Assembly (NCBI GenBank): GCA_002261195.1
Contig: MVBO01000014.1
Coordinates: 124,001 to 188,000, forward strand
Reading direction: 5' to 3'
Source: Bifiguratus adelaidae
Taxonomy: Eukaryota > Mucoromycota > Endogonomycetes > Endogonales
Length of the DNA stretch: 64,000 nt
Positions 41,909-52,844 of the stretch are shown here, piece after piece. Made by a program: the position numbers and the translations under genes. A model generated the notes under the pieces. It saw only the letters and a list, made by a program, of their open reading frames with translations, made no database searches and was not told the origin of the DNA. The stretch's first letter is position 1; every line of letters starts with the position of its first letter.

Positions 41909-42982
41909 ATGCATTGTCTACAGAGAGCGGTGGTGCGCTCCTCTTTCCTTGGACGAGGTCTTGCACAAGCACCTACCCGACGATTACTGCAAACTTCTCC
42001 TTTTCTCCGCGAGGAAGAGAATGCAAACGTCGAAAGTACGATCGAATCACAGACTGCCGAACAATCAGAGACACCGAGAACGACCCGGCGCCGACGGAAG
42101 TTTATACAGTGGCTCAACTCTGAAGGTGAAAAATACAAGAATCCTTCTCCTGGACAAACCAATTATCTTCGACCCGACGTAAGTAGACATAGATCAGGCT
42201 GTACAAGTACAAGCTCACCAAACATGTTTCGTGGCTTCAGCAACCCTATCCCCTCAACCCCGAGTTCAAGCCGCGAGCACCGGTAGCGGACACTGTCAAG
42301 GAACAAATCTACGAAACATACCTTTCAGATCCACGAAAATGGACACCTCGACAACTAGGTACCAAATATCAGCTAGCGATCAAACGGGTAGAGGCCATTT
42401 TGCGTCTGAAAGCCGCCGAAAAACGCATGGAAAAGGAGGTGAGAGTTTCGGCAAAGTCGTTCATGACGCATCATGTCTCGGTACTGACGGATTTGTTGTG
42501 TTAGGGTTTTGTATTGCAAACCGATTTCAATAGGGGCATGGAACGTCTCATGGGAGTCACCTCTAATCACGAGCACGAATCCCTTACAGAAATAATTCCC
42601 AATGTCGGCAAACCCGCTTTCAAACTCATTGATGAAGAGCAGCAGTTTACGCCAGAGGTAGGATGGCACGCGCATTCATACCAGACGATACTCATCGTGT
42701 TTAAAGGATGCGGCCCGTGAGTTGGGCAGGAAACCATTTGCAACCATGCAGCAAAGTCTATTGGAGAGTCAATTGTCCAAGCCATTTGAACTTCATGTCC
42801 AAGTCAACGACCAAACAACCTTTGTCAAAAAGGAAACAACGCTCGGAAATGCTCGACACAAGTTCGTGTTTATCGATCAAGCCAAGGGCAGGTCCAACAA
42901 GGAGACGATGATCAGAGACCGGGATGGAACGTTACGAACGGCTACTAGAGGAGAGAAGGGTCACACCTTGATGAGCCATTGA
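41909..42982 (+). CDS. Mitochondrial small-subunit ribosomal protein mS45 (Bot1/Mrps35 family)
   Basis: Fungal-specific mitoribosome component. ATG 41909 gives an Arg-rich presequence (MHCLQRAVVRSSFLGRG). The Bot1 core has RRKFIQWLNSEGEKYKNPSP, then TNYLRPD/NPYPLNPEFKPR, SDPRKWTPRQLGTKYQLAIK and RVEAILRLKAAEKRMEKE. After further introns it has FKLIDEEQQFTPE/DAARELG. Four exons, all GT-AG. It is divergent from SSL2, with 142 bp between start codons. Confidence 0.85.
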
Positions 42983-43051
42983 TCTGTATTTCTATGCGCA
43001 TGCATGTGATCTAGTTGAATACACGACACAATAGAGATGTGGGGTATATGA

Positions 43052-46000
43052 CTATAAGTCGATGAGCAGTTTGTCTAGGTTGTCGGAAATGTCCAAATGC
43101 TCGTCGTACTCTTCTGTCTTGTCGTCGTTCTCAGCATCCGTTGGATCGGAAGCCTCTGGCTTGCCATCGTTCGCTGCGCTCGAATTGCTTTGTTGAGACG
43201 TCAAAGACAGACCAGAAGTCGCGCTGACGGAACGAGGCCTCTTGGAGGAAGGTGACGATTTGGCTACATAGTAGGTATCAAGAATTTCTCGACCGAGAGA
43301 CTTTTGACGGTCTTGGATAGGTTCTGTAAACTTGAAGGTGCTGGCAAAACCAGAACCAAGATAAAGCTCTATTGTTTCATTACTCATGATCACCATTCTA
43401 AGACGCGAAATGAGATGAAAGAAAATGCATCAGAAAGCGTTGTCAATTTACCTAAAGATGGGCAGCGACAAGCGGATGTTGACGTCTTCAAGGGCTTGCT
43501 CAATGATTTCCTTTTGTTGTTGCAACGTCATGTCAATCCGCAAATCGAGATCTCGCAAATCGCTAGAACCGTGCTCATTGGGTGTTTCCGAGAATTCCAC
43601 GGCATTTCGAACGAATTCGAGCACGCTACTCGTGTACTTGCGATGATCCGACTCTTGGCGAAATAAAAAGAGGAAGGCGGTAGCGAGCTCGACGATGTGC
43701 GACTTGCCCAGCGCTTCAGCGTTAGTGCCACCAAACACGTCGTAGAAAACCTGTATGCGTTCCAGCAAATCGCTATGCAATAGACGATGCAAGCCCGATA
43801 CAACTTCTTGCAATGAGATGCCCTCGGAATGGTCTGCGTCCAAGTACTCAAAAATGCGCCATATAAAACTCTTGCCGTTCTCAATCGCAAGTTCCTGATG
43901 TTCTTCCTCTGGCGTCAGCTTGGCCCATGGCGCAATGGAGCCGAGAAACTTGATAAAGACCCCAAAGTCCATACGAGTATCGCTGCGATCGTTTTGTTTC
44001 CGATTGTAATACAAGGCATTGCAGTAGCGATCATAAATTGCCGACAATTGTTCCTTTGTGAAATCGCCAGTCTCCTTGAGATTTCTTATGGCCGATCGCT
44101 TGGTGAAAGATTCGATACTTGCAACAATCTTGAGCTGATGCGATTTCCGCATGCTTAGGATCATGTCATTAGATATGGTGGAAAACTCGCGATAGGCAAT
44201 CAGCATAAGCTCATTGAACTTTGTGAGACTTCTGGCTTTTGGATTGTTGGAGTGAGGATAGAGTGGATGGTCGAGCGTCGCGAAAAAGGATTTGAAGATG
44301 GCAATCAATTGTCCGTCATCTGTTGCTGCCAGTATCTCTTCACCATTGATCTTTAGGACCGCGAGCGCAATTTGGAACAGGATACGTGGGCCCTCTGCAA
44401 AGAAACAATCCAGGACACGGAATGCAAAGATGAGCGGCATGGAGTTGATGAAAATGCTGAGAAACCAAGGTAAGCAAGCAACGGATAGCTGAAGATCGTG
44501 CTCTTTGAAATGTTTGGAAACAATAGGCATCGTCTTCTTGACCAGTTCTTCGTAAATGGCAAGATCGAGCATTGCGCCATACATGGTGGTTGCATAGTAA
44601 CCAGGAAGCAACGAGTCGCAGATCACGTTGAGGAGCCAAAACGCTTGTTCTTCGGTTGTGTAGATGAGTAGCGCCGACGTCAAGATATTCATCGCTTGAC
44701 AATAGCCAAGCTCGGGATTTTTCCAGCTATATGTGACCAAGACGCGTCTCAGGGCATCGATGCCTTCGTCTGTCTGATACGCAGCATATTCAGGTAAGGA
44801 TCGATTCAAATCCTTTTCAATCTCTTGAGTGGAAACTGATACTCTGCCGGCCGTCTCCCGTTGTATTCTTTCGTATACGCCGGCATTGGCGAATCGAAGA
44901 AACAATGCGCCTGCGCAGACTTCCCAGGTTTCTCCTCGTAGCTTATTCGGAAGACCGACGCGAATTAGCTTGAAAAAGGTTGCCCCTTGAATCATGGTAA
45001 AGTTGCGACCATATTCTGCAGATACGGCATTGTTAGATTCGATAAAAAACACAAGACGCGAGTACACACCTTCATAGTACTTGTGCCAAAGTTTCATTTT
45101 GCTCCTATCTTTCGTTTTCCTCGGATTGCCCGGGAATCCGAATTGAGCGCCTAAGCCATGCGCTGGCTCGTTCTCAGTCTGATTGGCAAGGAAATGCTCG
45201 GAATACAGGTGACTGAGGAACCCTTTGAGAACCTTCATTTGCTTCACTTGACCTCGCAGGAAGTCTCGCAAAGTCGAACAAAATTCTTCGCACGCACTTG
45301 CCGGCGCATTGAGTTGAAAGATGAGTCGCATGTGATGCCAGGTAACGATACTGATCGCGTACACGTGCGATCTACTCGTTAGTCGTTCGACGCGGCGGAT
45401 GGCGTACATGGGTAGCCGTACTGTACAGGGATCTTTCAGGTCGCTCGACGCAAAGACAAGAAATGTGTTGGAGATATAGATACTGCCAATGAAGGATTGC
45501 TGTTCGTTGTCTTGAGGTGTCAGTATAAGTGCCGCTCTCATCTGCTGGTACACGTGTTCGGTGTTGGCTAGATTATATTGCGTGTAGAATTTTCGGTCCT
45601 TTTCTTGCTCCGCCAAACCTTGTCTAAGCGAAACGTTTTGCGGTTTGCTGTCGGCTACTGGAGAGTTCCCCGAATTTTGCATCATGGCGGCACTGTCTGC
45701 TAATGTTTCCATGTCTGCGTCATGGATCGAAGAACCTGGCAGCTGATCTAACCCAGTTGTGCGAAGAAGACGCTGCATGGCCACGCTGGTCAATTGTACC
45801 AAAACGTCATAAGTCTGCCAAGCAGCATCAGCGACACGGTCATTCGGGCCAATGGCAGAAGATGTTACGAACCTCATCACGTTGGAACAAGTTGGAAAAG
45901 AAATACTGTGATGCAAAATGCTGATCAATCTGTGAACGAAGAGAGTTGCGATTTCAACACCTACATTCTGACCATCCTTTGTGATGACGCGCAACGCATC

Positions 46001-46894
46001 CGCAAAAACACCCTTTTTTGACTTTGCTTTCTGCAAATCCTGAATGTCCTTAAGCTCCAAGAGAATGCGGTTCTCAATTCCCAGGATGTAAGAGTAAAAG
46101 GCGAGGTAGTTCTCACTAACGTAAAGCCAGCCTTGGTACATGACTCGTGAGTGGTAAGCGCAGGAATAAACTAGGCAATGGTAAGCGCAGTGCCAGCTCC
46201 CGAGCCATCTCTTACAATTCACGAGTCGTTCTGAGGCCGGCACCTCAAAGGTTTGATGAAAACTTCTGGAAGCCGCTCTCAAGTTGTCATCCATTGTGCC
46301 GTGATCTTCCTCTTGCTCTGTAGAACACACAACACACACAGAGCATATAAGGCCCAGGCTACGGTGGATTCCGCAGTCTGATTCAACCTACCGGTTTCAG
46401 AGACAATTGCATTGACCTTGGAGACGACAAAGGCTTCCTTTTCATCCGGATCATCCAGGCCGTCTAGAGGCTCGCACAATGTTTCTAATACCCATACGCA
46501 TCAGACCCGTTGCCCCAATGCTTGACCTGCTTAAGTCGAGCCCAACTCACCAATGATCCACATCCATGCAACTTCAATATCACTTTGTACCTCGGCGGTA
46601 GCAATCTGAAGATGAACAGAGTGCGGCTCCTTTCGAAAGAGGATTCTATATGTTGGCTGCTTGGTAGCCAGTCTACACGACGTCAGCACCCATCACACAT
46701 GGCGCACCAGTCACTCACACATTCTGAATCGTCCCCAACAAACTCTTGAGCGCAGTTCCACTATTCTTGACCTTTTGCAGCAGAAAATGCTCATTCTGAT
46801 GGACAACGTCCCAGAAGGGATTCAAGGATATATCCACAGGCCTAGGTACCGTGAATACTCCCGCTGGCCTCTCTGACACTACCGTCGTGGACAT
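43052..46894 (-). CDS. GYP2: Rab GTPase-activating protein with GRAM, TBC and EF-hand parts (Gyp2/TBC1D9 type)
   Basis: Stimulates GTP hydrolysis by Rabs in Golgi-endosome traffic. Start ATG 46894 (MSTTVVSERPAGVF), then NPFWDVVHQNEHFLLQKVKN. Two GRAM domains follow, FYSCAYHSRVMYQGWLYVSE and IYISNTFLVFASSDLKDP. The TBC domain holds both catalytic fingers, IEKDLNR (Arg) and YCQAMN (Gln). An EF-hand-like stretch (YLDADHSEGISLQEVV) and an acidic tail ending LDKLLIDL complete it. Two introns whose length is a multiple of three lie inside the long open frame, 46171-46215 and 45016-45069. Removing them restores the family reading NFYSCAYH and YYEEYGRN. A naive single-exon call would insert 33 extra residues. 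Confidence 0.92.
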
Positions 46895-47485
46895 GCCATG
46901 GGCTCAAAATGGAAATTGCGTAGCGGGCCATTCTTCAACCCTGCCCACTGCCCACTGCTCACTCGCGTCGACGGGGGCAGCTGTTGCTAGGCCACATACT
47001 AGTCTCACGCGTCTCACTCATGTCTCAGAACCAACGAATGAACGTGACGGATAAAGAGATGGAGGATGATCCAACTCCGAGAGTGAACATACGAGGAGTG
47101 TGCTAGACCGTCATCCACCCCTGGTCAAGTGTTCTTCCGGTGACAAGGGTTGGGGCATATGTTGCAAGGTTACTCCTGGACGCCAGGATCGCCAATGATC
47201 GCCTCTTTGTACCATGTTCCCGTTGTCTTACTATTGTGCCTGAATATCCTAATCAAGCCAAGTCGCGCCAAATGACCTAATGACGACAAAAAACCTTCCA
47301 TCACTGTAAGTCATGATGTTGTCATGCTCGATTCTGTCTCATTCTCATTGAGGACTCACGGGTCTTTAATGTTCCATTATTTAACATGTCCCACCTTACC
47401 GCGAATTGCGTTTGATCGAGATAGCGCGCGCGCGCGCCTAGAGGCATATTTCAGGGACACCATCGTGCCCCTCTCACTTCTCAAT
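46895..47485. other. Divergent promoter region with (GC)7 tract
   Basis: Shared upstream region of GYP2 and the kelch protein gene. A perfect alternating GC tract, seven units, lies at 47424-47437. The kelch frame is open from 47324, but that stretch has no signal peptide or domain and is read as leader. Confidence 0.45.
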
Positions 47486-49684
47486 ATGACCGATCGATAT
47501 CTTGGTCGCTACAGCCGTTGGCGGCGGAAAAGCCATCGGTTGGCTGTTTTCACATCCTTCCTGTTCTGCTCGACGGTCGGCTTCGCCTCGGCTGTTCCAT
47601 CCTCACCTTCTACCCAGCCCACCCGAGAAAACGCCATTCAGCCGAGCATCGGTCCAGGGCCGAGGACGGGACATTGCTCGTTTGCGTTTCATGGACAGTT
47701 TTATGTCTATGGCGGCATAGGTTCAGAACCCAACTCTTCTAACTTTTCCTCTGTGCACATACCCATCCCCAACAATATCACCACAATACCATGGACCGCT
47801 ATCGACTCCTCGTTGGCAAAGGGCGTCGTCCATGGGGCCTGCGAAGTGACACCTTCCGGACATGTCATCATTCTCGGTTATGATCCGCAAGTAAAAGATA
47901 CGAGCGATACCGCCGGTTATCAAACCTACACCTTCGCGACCAGAAGTTGGGTCCCAACGCCCGCGCCAGGTATCAACATTCCAAAAGCGTTTTCGAAGCG
48001 AAAAGGCATGGCAACCGCCATGGTCGGCAAGAAACTGGTTGTTTTTGGCGGCATCACCGAGAATGGATCCTATGAAAAGAATGGTGTGCCTCCCTCTGTG
48101 GCAGCAACGAACGGCACACGCGACACGTTTGTGCTCGATACCAGTAATGGTATTCACGACTGGCAATGGTACCATATACCGTCCACCAAAGACACTCCAC
48201 CCGCTTCCGCCTATACCACCTTTGCCGCTGTAGACGGCCATCGAGCGTATCACTTTAGCCTGGAGCGAATCAATGGCACCCTCACCAATGTGGTTCGCTT
48301 GTTTGACACCAATGACATGGAATGGACAAGCCTCCTTCGGCCCATGGGCACTCAATTCGAACGTCTACTCCCCGCTAATTATGATAATGAAGAGCTTATC
48401 CTCGTGCCATCAGTCACATCTGCTGCTTCACTCGCCAAGCTCGACAACACACCCTGGGCATGGAATCTGACGACCAACAACATTACTCAACTAAAGCTTA
48501 ATTATACCGTAGACCCTTCCTCGACCACCAAGGGTCCCTCACAATCCAAATACATGCGCCGCGACGCTTCGGGTCCGCTCACCTACACCTTCCAACCAGG
48601 AGCCGATGCGACCATGGACGTCGTAGGAGGCGATTCCATGATTTTTTATGGAGGACAAGGCGATAATGGATCCTATGTGAATAACTTTTATCAGTTCAAC
48701 CTGACCTCCCTGACCTTCTCTTGGTCCTATCCGCCTCCTAAAGCCGTCGCAGCTACCATTCCCTCGACAAACACGACAGCTTCCAACACCGGCCCTACCG
48801 AATCCGCTGTACTGGCAGCCACATCGCAAGGAAGGAATACCTTGGGCATCATCTTGGGCACCGTGATTGCCGGCGTGGCAGTGATCCTGCTGGCTGGTTT
48901 CTTTGTTTATACGCGCCATCGCCAGCATCAGCGAGAGGCAATCTATGCTGTACCTTACAATGATCCTGTCGCAGGTGGGACCAGAGCCAATAGCGCCGAT
49001 ATTGATGGTGCCGCTCGTCGGCTTGCGCATGATGAACGCGATGCCCACACTTGGGCACAAACGCTTCGAAACATTCTGCTAGGCGTGAGTGCCACCTCAG
49101 CTGCGGAAGCTATCGCTCATCACGGTCACGAGAAGCCGCCAACTTTGCACTCTGCCCGATATACCTTTTCAGATTCGACATTGGGAGAGACGGCTGGTGA
49201 AAATTATGCTTATGGCGGCGAATCACCCGCTCCGACAGAGCCCTTACCTGCCAAACCTTCAAGACCACCAAAATCAGGCTTACGACAAGAAGCCAATGTG
49301 AGCCGTCAAGGCTCGGTCTCGTCACGCTTCCAAGAAGTCTTTGGCGATGCGCAACCGCTCTCGTCGCCTCCGTTAGTTATTGGTACCGCACCGGCAGCCC
49401 TCTCCACACCCGAGTCCGGCGACTCTGAAGATCCCTACCGTGTCCAATCGCAATCTCGCCCCTATTCTGGTAGCGACCATCTATCCCCTCTAACCCCTCC
49501 ACCTCGCATGTCCCTTCTCAATGCCAGATCCAATTCGGATGGATTGACGGCCATCACTGGATCTGCCAGTGGGAGTTCCCATGCGCAGAGTGGGGAAAGT
49601 GGACAGGAGATGACACCTTCTGAAGACGTGACACCGCCTGCCCTGGCTGTACCGAAAGAGAATGCGTTCAGGCGTAGTTGGTAG
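47486..49684 (+). CDS. Kelch-repeat type I membrane protein
   Basis: 732 aa, single exon, start ATG 47486 (MTDRYLGRYSRWRRKSHRLA) giving a signal sequence (AVFTSFLFCSTVGFASAVP). The extracellular part has kelch blades: GHCSFAFHGQFYVYGGIG, KGMATAMVGKKLVVFGGI, TYTFATRSW and DSMIFYGGQGDNGSYVNNFY. It carries many NxS/T glycosylation sites. One helix, TLGIILGTVIAGVAVILLAG, crosses the membrane. The cytosolic tail of about 230 residues is Ser/Pro rich. It is intronless among intron-rich neighbours. Family common in Mucoromycota; role unknown, perhaps a wall or sugar sensor. Confidence 0.82.
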   Translation: MTDRYLGRYSRWRRKSHRLAVFTSFLFCSTVGFASAVPSSPSTQPTRENAIQPSIGPGPRTGHCSFAFHGQFYVYGGIGSEPNSSNFSSVHIPIPNNITTIPWTAIDSSLAKGVVHGACEVTPSGHVIILGYDPQVKDTSDTAGYQTYTFATRSWVPTPAPGINIPKAFSKRKGMATAMVGKKLVVFGGITENGSYEKNGVPPSVAATNGTRDTFVLDTSNGIHDWQWYHIPSTKDTPPASAYTTFAAVDGHRAYHFSLERINGTLTNVVRLFDTNDMEWTSLLRPMGTQFERLLPANYDNEELILVPSVTSAASLAKLDNTPWAWNLTTNNITQLKLNYTVDPSSTTKGPSQSKYMRRDASGPLTYTFQPGADATMDVVGGDSMIFYGGQGDNGSYVNNFYQFNLTSLTFSWSYPPPKAVAATIPSTNTTASNTGPTESAVLAATSQGRNTLGIILGTVIAGVAVILLAGFFVYTRHRQHQREAIYAVPYNDPVAGGTRANSADIDGAARRLAHDERDAHTWAQTLRNILLGVSATSAAEAIAHHGHEKPPTLHSARYTFSDSTLGETAGENYAYGGESPAPTEPLPAKPSRPPKSGLRQEANVSRQGSVSSRFQEVFGDAQPLSSPPLVIGTAPAALSTPESGDSEDPYRVQSQSRPYSGSDHLSPLTPPPRMSLLNARSNSDGLTAITGSASGSSHAQSGESGQEMTPSEDVTPPALAVPKENAFRRSW

Positions 49685-49756
49685 TCTTGCTAGTATTGTA
49701 TGGAATAGACCATGTCACACCTCTGTCTCCCGCGCTCGCTCTCTCTTTTTCAATTG

Positions 49757-50201
49757 ATGGCTGAAGCGTCGAACACGTCTTCCCTGATAGATGGGAATCC
49801 ATGGGAGCAGAATGAAGAGAATAGTGAGCGTGCTCTTCTGCTCAAGTAGGTCCATTAGTGTAGACCCTCGGAGTCATCCTGCTCACTCGCATCTCCTGAC
49901 CTATTCAGAAAAGTGTTGGAGAAACAAACTGACTTGCGTGGTAAGCATTTCTGTTCATTCTGACCATAGCCAGCCTACGTGCATCGACTCCTAACAGTTT
50001 GTCAACATAGCTCTCGTCTCGAGAATCGACGCTGCCAAACGGGAACACGATTCGCTCACCAAGGAGAATCAGATGCTTCAAAAGTACATCAACAACTCGC
50101 TCACGTCGACGGCAGTGTTTGGAGCCACTGGTGGTGCCGTGGCTAGCGTTCCTGGTCTCAATGGAAAGGATATCCCGTTGCAGGGTCATCAAGGGCAATA
50201 G
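49757..50201 (+). CDS. SCOC: Short coiled-coil protein (SCOC/Slo1 family)
   Basis: Small effector of Arl-type GTPases at the Golgi. Three exons. ATG 49757 reads MAEASNTSSLIDGNPWEQ. The coiled coil KKVLEKQTDLRALVSRIDAA continues into KREHDSLTKENQMLQKYINN, which is the SCOC signature. A Gly-rich tail follows. About 105 aa. Confidence 0.85.
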
Positions 50202-50631
50202 AATGCGTGGGTGATTGGGGGAATCGCGCGCGGATCTTTAGGGCTTGGCAAGAATAGAGGGAACGGACAGGGACGGTCCCTGCTATCAGCAGGACGGTAG
50301 CATCAAGAGGGTGGTAGCCATTTGGCAATGCTTGCCAACGTACATCTTGTCGCTGTCGACCGGGTACCTCCAGTGACAAGTAATATCTCCACATCTCCTA
50401 TCCTGTTCTCATCCTATCTCTATGGTGGATGCTTGTCTCGATGTCTATGAGCACAACAGTGTGCATATCCATGTAGTAGATCAGATGGAACAAGTTCCTC
50501 TAGACACTAACCAATGCACGCACATTGAATGTCAAATTCGTCCATCACCTCACTTACTTTCTCTTTCTCTCTCACACACACACACGCCTTGCCTAGTCTC
50601 TCCTTTACGCTTGTGCTTTGACATTCTAGTG
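50202..50631. other. Intergenic region with CA repeat
   Basis: Promoter and leader of the LAMTOR1-like gene. A CT tract followed by a short CA microsatellite lies at about 50560-50585. No gene seen. Confidence 0.5.
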
Positions 50632-51382
50632 ATGGGATGTTGTGGAAGCAAACAAGAACAGCCCCAAGTAAGGTCTTTTTACCTTCCTCCGGTTGCTCGT
50701 GTTGCTTAATGTTCTTGTTTTGTCACTCATAGTATGATGCGGAAACGCAACGGCTGCTCCCTGACAATGTGAACGAAGCCGTCATGTAGGTCGTCAAATG
50801 CACACCTTCACGTTCTCTTACTCATCCTTTCGTTGTCCTAGCGCCGAAACAGCCGCTTACCCTCGATACAATGCCGTAAGTCAAGAATATGAACAAGCAA
50901 GTCTCAAACACATTGTGAACCGAACGCAAGAGTGAGTATAGGGACGATGGCAGGCGTAGGCTTACCGCCCCTAGTAACTTTATCGATACATCCTTTAATC
51001 ACGGTGAAGCCATGCAACAGCACGATGCCGTGGAACGCACCAACATTTACAAGTAGGGTTCTGCATTCCATGACCAGACGTCCCTACTCACATCTTGTCT
51101 AGAGCGGCGGTTGATCAATTAGAAGTGGCTCAGGCGGAAGCGCAGGTAGAGATGGAGCCTTGTTTGGCCAGTTCAGTTTTGCCTGGAGACATCTTGGCCA
51201 AACCTCCTACCCTCGATGCGGAAAGTGAAGAATGGGTAAGTGGGGGAGTTCCTTGTAAACGAGATTTGGCTGATGTGGAGAATAAGTTGAATCGAACGAT
51301 GGACGATATCGCGAATGCGATGGATTCCATAGAGGTCAAGGATGTCGGCAATATCGTCGTACCATTGACCTTCACCAATTAG
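50632..51382 (+). CDS. LAMTOR1: LAMTOR1/p18-like vacuolar Ragulator anchor
   Basis: Anchors the Ragulator/EGO scaffold and Rag GTPases to the vacuole for TORC1 control. N-terminus MGCCGSKQEQPQ has a myristoylation Gly-2 and palmitoylation Cys-3 and Cys-4. Small exons then add ETQRLLPDNVNEAV, YNAVSQEYEQASLKHIVNRT, FIDTSFN and a long exon with AAVDQLEVAQAEAQVE and NKLNRTMDDIANAMD. Five exons. The lipidation signal and the RLLPD block support the call. Confidence 0.78.
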
Positions 51383-51468
51383 GAGTATTGTCCACTTGCT
51401 GTTCCAACATTTCATTTTAGTAATGTCTATGCCAGTAGTCATACATTATGCATCTGTTCATATATACA

Positions 51469-52809
51469 TCAATCGCTGCCATAGTCGTCGCTGACCAAGG
51501 CAGGCGCCTTTTGAGATGGACCTTCTTTTATCTTCACCTTGGCTTTGGCCTCATTGCTCTTGACCGTCGGTTTAGCAGGAAGACGCCAATCTGACGTTTT
51601 CAGAAATGGATCAAGTTTCTGCATGGTATGCGCCTTGACGACCGTACTGAGATGTCGTGCCGATGAGCCATGGTCCTTTCCTGACGTTGGGGATGCAAAC
51701 ATGGAAGAGGTAGCGGCTTTCAACCGCTCTTCATATTGGTTTTGCTGCGATGAGCCTAGGTTTTCGACGAGTGAGTGACGGAGAGAATGGGCCTGGCCTG
51801 TTAGCTTACCTCCAAAATCCACCAACTTGGCCTTCCATACATCTTCTGGCGCTTCCGGGAGCAATTCAATGTGGAGCGCATTGCGATCCCGTATCTCGTT
51901 CGCCTTGTCTTGTTCCTTCTTGGCCGCCTTCTTTTCCTCTCTAAATTTTTTACGTAGTCGCGCCGAATGGACATATGGATCCGCCCACTGTTTGTCATTG
52001 AGAGTTTGTAATTGAGTCAGAGCAGGGACGGATTCTTTGGCCTTGGCTGTATCGGTGATTTGGTGTTCTAGCGCGTAAAAGGCATCATTAGCCATGCGCT
52101 CCGCCATCGCCTCATCTACATGTCATTCTCAGTCATGTTGCATAATGATCATCGCTAAGACCAATACGCACCTTTAAGTCGAATGACTTCGGCGTCTTCA
52201 GGTTCGTAATCTTCCACCTTTTGTCGCGCTCCGCTCACTACCACGTATCTGGCATTCTGTTGAGAAGCATTAAGTCATCCATGCTCGGGTTAAGCCTACC
52301 AATGATCCAAACCTACTTTAGGATCTGTATGTATTTCAATCCATTGACTGCACAAGTGGCACTTCATGCGAAACTGCCAGATAGGCGTAGAATGGTAGTT
52401 GCCAATCTTTTTCTTCTCGGCATTGTATCGAACACCTAGGCCATGCGCGTCAGCGTCATATGTAGAGCATACAAGGATGGCCACGACTTACCAACGCCAA
52501 TGTGATTATCACATCCATCACACCATATGTTGAAGGGTAACTCAAACCTAAGCGTCTGCATCAGCCTCTACCGTTGAATCTACCCCTCTCGCCCCCAAGT
52601 TCTTGTCACCTCTTACCTGACCACTAAGATACCTTGCTTGATCTTTCGCGCTCTGTCACCAAGTGGATGTTTACCCACAAACTTGTTGACGGAGCCCTAC
52701 CCAAGTCCAGGACCGTCATGTTAGTCGTAATAAGTTCTATAGACATCCTCAACCCACTCACCTTGTCCGGTGTCCAATCAGGTGGATAGTACTTGTTGAA
52801 CGGTTGCAT
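51469..52809 (-). CDS. CCDC130/Cwc16-family splicing factor (Saf4-like)
   Basis: Spliceosome-associated protein of the Yju2 superfamily. Start ATG 52809, [16 protein letters not shown] joined to [19 protein letters not shown]. Next come [18 protein letters not shown], the zinc-ligand pair [11 protein letters not shown] and [12 protein letters not shown], and [14 protein letters not shown]. Then [13 protein letters not shown] and a helical region with [17 protein letters not shown]. About seven exons. The tail is Lys/Ser rich. The CxxC pairs are intact. Confidence 0.93.
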
Positions 52810-52844
52810 GTGGGATTATCATGTTTCGCAGCAGAGAAGGTCCC

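Noticed and set aside
47723..48355. 210-codon frame antisense to the kelch gene
   Set aside because: Shadow of the kelch coding frame without domain or signal.
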